A stretch of 7,133 bases of DNA from JANMDR01 sp031409495. Its GTDB lineage: Bacteria; Pseudomonadota; Gammaproteobacteria; Burkholderiales; Usitatibacteraceae. Of this stretch, positions 1-5,580 are shown piece by piece; the first letter of the stretch is position 1; every line of letters starts with the position of its first letter. The position numbers and the translations under genes are program-made. The stretch covers positions 1-7,133 of the forward strand of contig JANNXI010000243.1 in NCBI GenBank assembly GCA_031409495.1, given 5' to 3'. The notes beneath the pieces were generated by a model. The model ran no database searches. It saw nothing but the letters and a program-made list of their open reading frames with translations, and was not told the DNA's origin.

Positions 1-479
1 GTATTGACGGCTTTGCGGCATGGATGCAATACAAAGAACCGAGTGGCTTAAGCGTAGTGGTGCTCGGTAACATTGAGCAAGCCGCATCGGGCTCATTAGC
101 TGTCAAATTAGCCGCGATGGCCGAAGGCACACCGCCCTTCGGCACGACACCGTTTTACTTACGTGGCAGCATGAATAAGTGGGGTATCACTGACCGCATG
201 GTACTCACGGCACCGCAACTTTGGACAGTAGAGGTAGCGCTAAATGCGGGCGATCATGAGTTTAAATTTGGTTCTGAGGACTTTAGCCAAATTGATTTTG
301 GCAGGCGCGATGGGGAGCAACAAGGGAAAACCGCGTTGCTTACGGGGCGTGCACAGCCACTCCACTTTATAGGTAGTAATTTGAAAATTGTTGTGCCCAG
401 TAGCGCTACCTATCGCTTTAGCCTTGATGCGCGTGATGCGTATGGTCCGAAGCTCTCAGTTGTGCAGCTGCTACCTTAG
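1..479 (+). CDS. Serine hydrolase (beta-lactamase/PBP-like) C-terminus with CBM-like starch/glycogen-binding domain, 5'-truncated
   Basis: The 5' end lies outside the window; the frame is open from base 3 (IDGFAAWMQYKEPSG...) and stops with TAG at 477-479. The ATG at 24 is internal, not a start. The first ~45 visible residues, with the core SVVVLGNIEQA and a trailing LAxxLAAMAEG helix, resemble the last strand and helix of class C beta-lactamase-like serine hydrolases; in that family the core reads roughly 'TVVVLSNLE'. The catalytic SxxK and YxN motifs would lie upstream and cannot be seen. After a GTPPFGTTP linker, about 100 residues look like a beta-sandwich carbohydrate-binding module of the CBM20/CBM48/AMPK-beta type: FYLRGSMNKWG, then W-x-V-x-V-x-L-xAGDHEFKFGSEDF. 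This domain is usually found on amylases and pullulanases. The pairing suggests a periplasmic or secreted hydrolase with an appended sugar- or surface-binding module, but substrate and function are unknown. Family assignment is by eye: fairly sure for the hydrolase end, moderately sure for the binding domain. Confidence 0.72.
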   Translation, partial: IDGFAAWMQYKEPSGLSVVVLGNIEQAASGSLAVKLAAMAEGTPPFGTTPFYLRGSMNKWGITDRMVLTAPQLWTVEVALNAGDHEFKFGSEDFSQIDFGRRDGEQQGKTALLTGRAQPLHFIGSNLKIVVPSSATYRFSLDARDAYGPKLSVVQLLP

Positions 480-480
480 T

Positions 481-536
481 CGCGCAATCAAGTTATCTTA
501 GGTTGCCGCCGGAGGCAGAGTCTCTTGGGGTGCGCG
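481..536. terminator. Possible bidirectional terminator structure between convergent genes
   Basis: The 57-base gap between the hydrolase stop (479) and the restored kinase stop (537) is bracketed by a perfect 6-bp inverted repeat, CGCGCA (481-486) and TGCGCG (531-536). Inside lies a smaller TGCC/GGCA stem with a 6-base loop (around 504-517). There is no clear T-tract on either strand, so this is not a standard intrinsic terminator. The call rests on position between convergent genes and on the inverted repeats only. Confidence 0.25.
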
Positions 537-1897
537 TCAAACCACCATTCTTAGACATGCTCCGCCCAGTTGTGATTTTTCGACGCTAAGTGACCCACTG
601 TGTGCCAAAATAATCTTTCGTGCAAGACTCAAGCCAACGCCGCTACCTGTAGATTTAGTGGTAAAAAAGGCAGAAAAATGTCGGTGCGTAAGGTGTCTGG
701 GATTCCGGTGCCGTTGTCGTCCACATCAATGAGTACGCGGCCGCTGTGGGTGCTTCTCACTCGAACGCACGCTATTGGGGTCTCGGTATGGCCGATGCTG
801 GCTTGTGCGGCATTACGCAGTAGATTAATGAGAACGTGTGTCAATAGATCCTTGTCGGCTGTGATCGTAGTTTCGTTCAGAAGTAAGTCGAGTTTTAAGG
901 TGACCATGTCGTGCGTAAATTCTGCACGGAAGAGTGTTTCCATTTCTTCGATTAACGATTTCAGTGGTAAAAGTTCGAGGTGAAGTACTGGAATGCCCGT
1001 TACTTCTCGGTAGCGGCTCACAAATTGCATCAAGCCGTCAGACCGACGCGCAACCGTGTCGATGGCGCTATGGAGCGTGTCGTTTTCCGCGCTGGCCGGT
1101 AGTTGTTTTGATAAGGTCGCGGCCGACTTTGCCAGCGAAGTGACAGGAGTAAGCGAGTTCATAATTTCATGCGTTAACACTCGAACCAGATCGTTCGATA
1201 GCGCAAGCTCAGCCGCGTCGATATCTGATTGAATTGGTTGGAGCGCGATGAGCCGTTGTGGCTGATTAAGCATGGTAACTCGAGTTTGCGTCATGCGCAT
1301 CTGCTGTGCAGCATCATCATGGGGCGTTATACACACAACGCGTGTCGCATCATGGCTTCGTAGCTCGGCTACAAAACCTTGGCCGTAGATAGCAAATTCA
1401 CTGAGGCGTCTTCCATGTGGTCGATTGAATAGCCGCCGCGCCGCGTTATTTAACAGCGTCACGCCGTCATTACTGTCGATGCACAGCAGCGGAATCGGGA
1501 CATGATCAATCAGGCTCGCGAGGTGACTGCTTTCTGACTGGATTGTCGTCATTTCTTTGCGCAGGCCAGACACAAGTTCTTCCAATGCTTCTCCAAGCGC
1601 AGGAAAGTTTATGTCGCGCGCACCAGCATGAAATGACTGCGAAAAATCGCCATACTGCAATGTTGTGACCAGCCGCGCAATTTCTGCATTGGTACGCGCG
1701 ATTAAGCGCAAGACATCGGTGAATAAAATACCGATGAGCAGCGACAGGATGATGATGGTTGCCCACCTAGTCGGTTGCTCGGTTGCAGTCGAAAGCGCAA
1801 TTACTGCAGCAGCGCCCAAGAAAATGATCGCGAACAATCGCCACATGAGCGAGTAGCTATATGAACTCGAATTGAAATCAACAAATTTGGTTTGCAT
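537..1897 (-). CDS. NtrY-like sensor histidine kinase, frameshifted near its 3' end (uninterrupted frame 629-1897)
   Basis: Membrane-bound sensor kinase, likely to autophosphorylate and pass phosphate to the regulator encoded just upstream. ATG start at 1897; no convincing Shine-Dalgarno is seen. Domains in order: two membrane segments (about residues 19-37 and 47-64) with a very short periplasmic loop, a HAMP-like linker, a PAS-like domain (about 127-220, with LIDHVPIPLLCID and LLNNAARRLF), a DHp H-box with phosphoacceptor His243 (THEIMNSLTP, typical of the NtrY-like group), an N-box (INLLRNAAQA, 357-366) and G1 (DDNGTGIP, 393-400). The frame breaks right after the F box (IFLPF, 407-411) and ends at 629 with an unrelated 10-residue tail (422 aa). 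In the -1 frame the conserved sequence resumes: TTKSTGSGVGL (G2 box), then SLARKIILAHSG, ending LRMVV with TGA at 537-539, giving about 453 aa. Without the shift the ATP lid is missing and the kinase should be inactive. It is 42 bases after the regulator gene, so very likely co-transcribed with it. Kinase identity is certain; whether the gene is functional is open. Confidence 0.88.
662..668 (-). other. Frame break at slippery heptamer U UUU UUA in the kinase gene
   Basis: On the coding strand codons 410-412 read CCT TTT TTA. The heptamer T TTT TTA is in exactly the X XXY YYZ phase used for -1 ribosomal frameshifting (the same heptamer as the HIV-1 gag-pol site, from general knowledge). Stepping back one base after TTA gives ACC ACT AAA (TTK), the expected residues after the kinase F box. 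The run has six T where an unbroken gene would have seven. I see no Shine-Dalgarno-like stimulator upstream and only weak hairpins downstream (for example UCUU/AAGA around 614-627), so a one-base deletion or homopolymer read error remains the simplest reading. Confidence 0.85.
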
Positions 1898-1939
1898 AGC
1901 TACTTTAAAGATTTTATCGGTGATGATAGCGGCTCGAAG

Positions 1940-3325
1940 TTAGAGCGAAAAGCGCTCCATGCGCCGATAAAGCGACGCGCGCGTGAGGCCCAACTCTTTG
2001 GCGCTGTTAGAAATATTCCACGCATGCTTGTGCAACGCGCGTTCAATGAGCTGCTTTTCCATGCGTTCTAAGTTTAGATCACCATCGGCAGATTTTGGTA
2101 AGACCGCATCCAGCTGCGGTATTTTAAGCGCTTGCGGCAATGCTAAATCATCGATTGAATATTCTGTTCCGCAACCTAAAATTACAGCGCGTTCGACAGC
2201 GTGCCGCAGCGCGCGCACATTGCCTGGCCAATCATATTGTTCGATGGCACGAAGCGCAGTTGGGCTAAAAGTCTTGGCAGTTTTCTCGTATTTTTGGGTG
2301 TAGTGATTCAAAAAATATATTGCTAGACTGGCAATATCTTCCCGCCGTTGGCGCAAAGGCGGAATATGTATTTCTACGGTGTTCAAGCGAAACAGTAAGT
2401 CCGGCCGAAACTGTTTTTCATCCGCTAGTTGGTCGCGTGATAAATTGGTCGCGCTAATAACCCGTACATCCACGTTTTCAGGGGCGTTGGCGCCTACCCT
2501 TGTAACTTGGCGTTGTTCTAAAACGCTGAGAAGTTTGGGCTGCAAAGTCAGCGGCAGATTACCGATTTCATCTAAAAATAACGTCCCACGATGTGCGGCC
2601 GCAAAACGGCCGATGCGCTCGGTTTTTGCATCGGTAAAGGCACCTTTTTTGTGGCCAAAGAGTTCGCTCTCAAATAGACTTGCCGTCACCGCACCTAAAT
2701 CCACTGAGATCATTACTTCTTCGGCGCGTTTCGATGCAGTATGCAACGCACGGGCTACAAGTTCTTTGCCAGTGCCGTTTTCACCTAAAATTAAAACATT
2801 TGCATCTGTCGGCGCGGCGCGGGCGATTAGTGATTGCACATGCTGCATAGCCGGTGAATTGCCAATAAGTATGGATCGATCTGAAGTGGCGGTACCGCTT
2901 AATTCGCGCGCTTGGTGATGCGATCGTTCTGCCGCCCGCCGTGTCGCGCGCAACTGCACAGCGTTACTCACGGTTGTAGCCAGCCGCTCATTGCGCCATG
3001 GTTTGGTAATGAAGTCGGCCGCACCCAATTTCATCGCTTCGACGGCCAGGTGGACGCCGCCATGCGCAGTAATTACAACGACAGCAGCATCAGCATCTAG
3101 GCGCTTAATTTCGCTTAACCAGCGCAAGCCTTCATCCGAATTTGTAGCGCCGCGCTGGAAATTCAAGTCGAGCACAATAGCGCTGATGTCATGCGCGGCC
3201 AACAGGGCGGGAATGACGTTAGGGTGCGAGCGCGTTAAGGTCGTAAAGCCTAAGTGGCGTAATGCCATCGCACTGGCTTGCAGCACATCTGGATCATCGT
3301 CGATGATCAAAACAGTTTCAGACAA
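1940..3325 (-). CDS. NtrC-family sigma-54-dependent response regulator (REC - AAA+ - Fis-type HTH)
   Basis: Transcription activator that uses ATP hydrolysis to remodel sigma-54 RNA polymerase. Start taken as TTG at 3325 (461 aa, M-SETVLIIDDDPDV). It has GGGGG 8 bases upstream, places the phosphoacceptor at Asp53 (NtrC uses Asp54) and keeps both enhancer dyads outside the gene. The alternative is GTG at 3364 (474 aa); a TAG codon lies directly before it, so nothing longer is possible. Receiver domain: acidic pocket Asp9-11, Asp53, Thr86, Lys108. AAA+ domain: Walker A GENGTGKE (181-188), sigma-54-contacting loop GAFTDA (228-233; GAFTGA is canonical), Walker B TLFLDE (248-253), sensor I ISATN (290-294), arginines in RPDLLFRLN (307-315), sensor II WPGNVR (366-371). 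C-terminal Fis-type helix-turn-helix at about 437-460 (NISNSAKELGLTRASLYRRM). Complete, with all catalytic motifs present. It is first in the operon with the sensor kinase and divergent from the exporter it very likely controls; the dyads just upstream could also mediate autoregulation. Confidence 0.95.
   Translation of the reverse strand: MSETVLIIDDDPDVLQASAMALRHLGFTTLTRSHPNVIPALLAAHDISAIVLDLNFQRGATNSDEGLRWLSEIKRLDADAAVVVITAHGGVHLAVEAMKLGAADFITKPWRNERLATTVSNAVQLRATRRAAERSHHQARELSGTATSDRSILIGNSPAMQHVQSLIARAAPTDANVLILGENGTGKELVARALHTASKRAEEVMISVDLGAVTASLFESELFGHKKGAFTDAKTERIGRFAAAHRGTLFLDEIGNLPLTLQPKLLSVLEQRQVTRVGANAPENVDVRVISATNLSRDQLADEKQFRPDLLFRLNTVEIHIPPLRQRREDIASLAIYFLNHYTQKYEKTAKTFSPTALRAIEQYDWPGNVRALRHAVERAVILGCGTEYSIDDLALPQALKIPQLDAVLPKSADGDLNLERMEKQLIERALHKHAWNISNSAKELGLTRASLYRRMERFSL
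1943..1957 (-). promoter_or_regulatory. Small hairpin at the regulator stop codon
   Basis: The coding strand reads GAGCG-CTTTT-CGCTC immediately before the TAA stop: a perfect 5-bp stem with a 5-base loop. No T-tract follows, so it does not look like a terminator. It could affect mRNA processing or coupling to the kinase gene, or be chance. Confidence 0.25.
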
Positions 3326-3347
3326 AGCGGTGACCCCCGTATTTTTA

Positions 3348-3363
3348 TGTTCGTTATCGTACA
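3348..3363. promoter_or_regulatory. Enhancer dyad 1 (TGTTCG-TTAT-CGTACA), probable regulator-binding site
   Basis: Inverted repeat TGTTCG / CGTACA (half-sites TGTTCG and TGTACG, 5 of 6 matching) around a 4-base spacer, centred at 3355.5. It has the same shape as the dyad at 3371-3386, 23 bp away. It lies about 121 bp upstream of the predicted exporter transcription start and 23 bases upstream of the regulator TTG start. It is inferred to be a binding site of the Fis-type HTH of the NtrC-like regulator. Confidence 0.6.
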
Positions 3364-3370
3364 CCTAAAA

Positions 3371-3386
3371 TGTCCGGAAACGAACA
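3371..3386. promoter_or_regulatory. Enhancer dyad 2 (TGTCCG-GAAA-CGAACA), probable regulator-binding site
   Basis: Inverted repeat TGTCCG / CGAACA (half-sites TGTCCG and TGTTCG, 5 of 6 matching) with a 4-base spacer, centred at 3378.5. The symmetry extends outward through A-rich flanks (AAAATGTCCG against AAAGTGTTCG, 8 of 10). It sits about 98 bp upstream of the predicted sigma-54 start, a usual distance for an NtrC-type upstream activating site. All four half-sites in the two dyads fit TGTnCG. Confidence 0.62.
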
Positions 3387-3431
3387 CTTTGATTGCACAG
3401 TATCGGTACGTAGCTAGATAATCTTGTTTTA

Positions 3432-3444
3432 TATCAATGGGTTA
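3432..3444 (+). promoter_or_regulatory. Probable IHF-binding site
   Basis: TATCAATGGGTTA matches the IHF consensus WATCAA-N4-TTR at every defined position. It is preceded by an A/T-rich tract (from about 3418), as expected for strong IHF sites. It lies between the enhancer dyads and the sigma-54 promoter, the classical place for an IHF bend that brings the activator to the polymerase. The consensus is short, so chance cannot be excluded; position is the main support. Confidence 0.5.
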
Positions 3445-3481
3445 ACATGTTGGCACGGCGATTGCTAACTTGAGTTAACCC
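3439..3481. repeat. Perfect 8-bp inverted repeat GGGTTAAC...GTTAACCC flanking the sigma-54 promoter
   Basis: GGGTTAAC at 3439-3446 and its exact reverse complement GTTAACCC at 3474-3481 enclose the -24/-12 promoter; the right arm covers the predicted transcription start (about 3477). The arms are 35 bp apart, between 3 and 3.5 helical turns. A repressor operator pair is possible but not shown. The left arm overlaps the IHF-like site. Confidence 0.5.
3451..3466 (+). promoter_or_regulatory. Sigma-54 (RpoN) -24/-12 promoter of the exporter operon
   Basis: TGGCACG (3451-3457), 4-base spacer GCGA, TTGCT (3462-3466). This is a full match to the sigma-54 consensus TGGCACG-N4-TTGCW, with GG at 3452-3453 and GC at 3464-3465 in the required spacing. 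Predicted transcription start is about 3477, giving a leader of about 45 bases before the adaptor ATG at 3522. The divergent neighbour encodes a sigma-54 activator, which makes the assignment strong. Confidence 0.88.
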
Positions 3482-3521
3482 GTAGTTAAACTCAAAATTA
3501 AAGTCCGGTGCCAAATTACCA

Positions 3522-4823
3522 ATGTCTGAACAGAACAACCCAACATCGCGTAGCCGAGTAAGCGGTATTGATATGGACACCGCGATCAAAAAGCCTTTTT
3601 TCCCATCTGTACGCCACTTAGTTATTGGTGGCCTATTGGCTCTCGGTTTGACAACACTAGTGTGGCGAGGAATGCCGCTTCTTGCCGCGAACGTGCAGTC
3701 GATAGAAGCCAGTCGCGTCGCGATATCGGTGGTTGCCAGTGGTGTTTTTGAAGATTTCATTCCGCTTCGGGGCATCGTTTCACCCCTAAATACGGTGTTT
3801 TTAGATGCCATTGAAGGTGGTAGGGTTGAAAAACGTTTTGTGGAAGACGGCGTTATGCTGTTGGCCGGTCAACCGCTTGCGGTACTAACCAACAGCGGCT
3901 TGCAGCTGGAAGTTATCCGCAGCGAATCAGAAGTAACGAATCAGTTAAATAATCTGCGCACAATTGAGATTCAACTGGAGCGCAATAAGGTGGAAAACGA
4001 ACGTGCGATTAACGAAATAAATTGGCAGCTAAAACGCATTACGCAAAAAACCGAGCGTGATAAAAAATTAGCTGAAATTGGTTTTATCGCTAAGGCGAAT
4101 GCCCAAGACAGCCAAGACGAGGAAGCCTACTGGCGCAATCGCCTCGCTATTACGCAGCAAGGACAGTCAACCGATGCGCAACTGCAATCTACGCAAGTTG
4201 CGCAACTGCGGATCGCCACCAAACAGCTGCAAGCCAACCTGCTGTTGGCTCGTGCAAACTTGGATGCATTAACGGTGAAAGCACCGATCGCCGGCCGCCT
4301 AACGGCTTTTGACATCAATATCGGGCAAAGCTTAACGCGGGGACAACGACTCGGTCAGATCGATAGCCCTGAAGCCGCAAAGCTTATTGTTAGTATCGAT
4401 GAGTATTATTTAAGCCGTGTAGCCGTGGGGCAAACCGCCACCCTCGAATGGGAAAACACCATCTATCCTATGACGGTTCGCAAATTGAATCCGCAAGTGC
4501 GCGGCGGGCAATTTGAGGGTGAGTTGGTGTTTGCAGGCTCACAACCAAAAAATTTACGTCGTGGGCAGACTATGCAAGCCAAGTTAGCGCTCGGTGAAAA
4601 CAAGGCTGCCGTCATGCTGCCAACCGGGCCCTACCTTACCGATAGCGCTGGGAATTTTGTGTTTGTGCTGAGGGATCAAACGGCAATAAAACAAGCCGTG
4701 CAATTGGGTCGACGCAACGTAAGTTTTGTCGAGATACTTGGTGGGGTCAAGGTAGGTGATCGGGTACTGACATCATCCTACGCGGGCTTTGCAGATAAAG
4801 ATCGACTACAGATTGCCAAATAG
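3522..4823 (+). CDS. HlyD/MacA-type periplasmic adaptor subunit of an ABC exporter
   Basis: Membrane-fusion protein expected to link an inner-membrane ABC transporter to an outer-membrane channel. 433 aa from ATG 3522. No clear Shine-Dalgarno is seen; ATG 3573 (Met18, MDTAIKKPF) is a possible alternative start. Features in order: short cytoplasmic N-terminus, one membrane anchor (about 33-48), first lipoyl half-motif (about 87-122, with VEDGVMLLAGQPLAVL), alpha-helical coiled-coil hairpin rich in Gln/Glu/Leu (about 125-248), second lipoyl half (250-281, with VKAPIAGRLTAFDINIGQSL), beta-barrel (about 285-357) and a C-terminal membrane-proximal domain ending at LQIAK. The layout and length fit MacA/HlyD_D23-type adaptors. 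There is no lipobox, so it is anchored by a helix. First gene of the sigma-54-driven operon, followed 30 bases later by the ATPase gene. The transported substrate cannot be told from sequence. Confidence 0.92.
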   Translation: MSEQNNPTSRSRVSGIDMDTAIKKPFFPSVRHLVIGGLLALGLTTLVWRGMPLLAANVQSIEASRVAISVVASGVFEDFIPLRGIVSPLNTVFLDAIEGGRVEKRFVEDGVMLLAGQPLAVLTNSGLQLEVIRSESEVTNQLNNLRTIEIQLERNKVENERAINEINWQLKRITQKTERDKKLAEIGFIAKANAQDSQDEEAYWRNRLAITQQGQSTDAQLQSTQVAQLRIATKQLQANLLLARANLDALTVKAPIAGRLTAFDINIGQSLTRGQRLGQIDSPEAAKLIVSIDEYYLSRVAVGQTATLEWENTIYPMTVRKLNPQVRGGQFEGELVFAGSQPKNLRRGQTMQAKLALGENKAAVMLPTGPYLTDSAGNFVFVLRDQTAIKQAVQLGRRNVSFVEILGGVKVGDRVLTSSYAGFADKDRLQIAK

Positions 4824-4841
4824 TTTTTCTCAATTTGAATG

Positions 4842-4848
4842 TAAGGAG
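4842..4848 (+). promoter_or_regulatory. Strong Shine-Dalgarno (TAAGGAG) setting the ATPase start
   Basis: TAAGGAG ends five bases before ATG 4854, ideal spacing. Its last G is the first base of the upstream in-frame GTG (4848-4850), so that GTG cannot use this site and is not the start. Confidence 0.85.
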
Positions 4849-4853
4849 TGTTT

Positions 4854-5534
4854 ATGTTGGAGCTTAAAAATTTGTCAAAGGTTTATCGCACCGATACCGT
4901 GCAAACAACCGCGCTGCGCGATGTAACCATTAATATTCCAAAAGGTGAATTTAGCGCAATTATGGGGCCTTCCGGCTGCGGGAAATCTACCTTGCTCAAC
5001 GTGATTGGAATGCTCGATACGCCCGATTCTGGTAGCTATTTCTTTGATGGGCAAGACGTCGCTGGCAAGGGCGAGTCGCAGCTTGCGAAGTTGCGCAAAA
5101 AGCACATTGGCTTCATTTTTCAGAGCTTTAATTTGATTGATGAGCTTACGGTTGCTGAAAACATCGAGCTAGCTTTGCTGTACCACAATATACCTTCAGC
5201 CGAACGCAAAACTCGCGTTGAGGAGGCAATGGATAAAGTCGGCATCGGTCACCGCGCCAAACATATGCCAAGCCAGCTAAGTGGTGGTCAACAACAGCGC
5301 GTTGCTGTTGGACGTGCGGTGGTGGCCAAGCCATCGCTAATTTTGGCTGATGAACCCACGGGCAATTTAGATTCCACCCACGGCGATGAAGTGATGCGAA
5401 TGTTGCGCGCGCTTAATGAAGCCGGTACCAACGTGGTGATGGTGACGCACACATCCCAACACGCCGACTATGCATCGCGCATCATAAACTTAGTAGACGG
5501 CCAAGTTGTTACTGAAAGCGCGCGAGCGCTTTAA
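4854..5534 (+). CDS. MacB/LolD-type ABC transporter ATP-binding protein
   Basis: Nucleotide-binding subunit that should drive the FtsX/MacB-type permease encoded next. 226 aa from ATG 4854, chosen by the Shine-Dalgarno at 4842-4848. All ABC motifs are intact: Walker A GPSGCGKS (38-45), Q-loop Gln90 (FIFQSFNLID), signature LSGGQQQR (142-149), Walker B LILADEPTG (162-170, catalytic Glu167), D-loop NLDS and H-loop His199 (VMVTHT). The FNLIDELTVAEN stretch and the size are typical of the LolD/MacB/FtsE group, which works with transmembrane partners of the FtsX fold. ATPase and permease are separate genes here, unlike E. coli MacB, where they are fused. A stem-loop lies across its stop codon, and the permease start follows 46 bases later. 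Confidence 0.95.
   Translation: MLELKNLSKVYRTDTVQTTALRDVTINIPKGEFSAIMGPSGCGKSTLLNVIGMLDTPDSGSYFFDGQDVAGKGESQLAKLRKKHIGFIFQSFNLIDELTVAENIELALLYHNIPSAERKTRVEEAMDKVGIGHRAKHMPSQLSGGQQQRVAVGRAVVAKPSLILADEPTGNLDSTHGDEVMRMLRALNEAGTNVVMVTHTSQHADYASRIINLVDGQVVTESARAL
5515..5532 (+). promoter_or_regulatory. Intercistronic hairpin with GNRA tetraloop over the ATPase stop codon
   Basis: AAAGCGC (5515-5521), loop GCGA, GCGCTTT (5526-5532): a perfect 7-bp stem closed by a GCGA (GNRA-type) tetraloop. It encodes the last residues ESARAL, and the TAA stop (5532-5534) begins in the stem. It is followed by AAATTT rather than a T-run, so a full terminator is unlikely. RNA stabilisation, partial attenuation or translational tuning between ATPase and permease is plausible. 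Confidence 0.5.
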
Positions 5535-5580
5535 ATTTGCGGTGCTCGGTATAAATATGATCCAATTTGAAAGCTAAATT

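Noticed and set aside
600..983. 127-aa plus-strand ORF over the kinase 3' end
   Set aside because: The opposite strand encodes conserved kinase N, G1 and (after the frame break) G2 boxes; this is its shadow.
2379..2918. 179-aa plus-strand ORF antisense to the regulator AAA+ domain
   Set aside because: Ser/Arg/Lys-rich translation with no domain, fully inside a well-supported gene on the other strand.
3391..3470. Sigma-70 promoter for the regulator/kinase operon on the minus strand
   Set aside because: A/T-rich hexamers such as TATAAA and TTGATA occur, but no -35/-10 pair with good matches and 16-18 bp spacing was found.
3498..3514. TTGGCACC on the minus strand as a second sigma-54 promoter toward the regulator gene
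   Set aside because: The -24 half is good, but at the required spacing the -12 half reads TTTAA and lacks the essential GC.
3434..3811. 125-aa minus-strand ORF across the divergent promoter and the adaptor 5' end
   Set aside because: It lies antisense to the adaptor gene and over the promoter elements, and its translation shows no recognisable motif; a shadow of the coding frame.
4848..4853. GTG at 4848 as the ATPase start
   Set aside because: Its first base is the last base of the TAAGGAG Shine-Dalgarno, which is ideally placed for the ATG at 4854.
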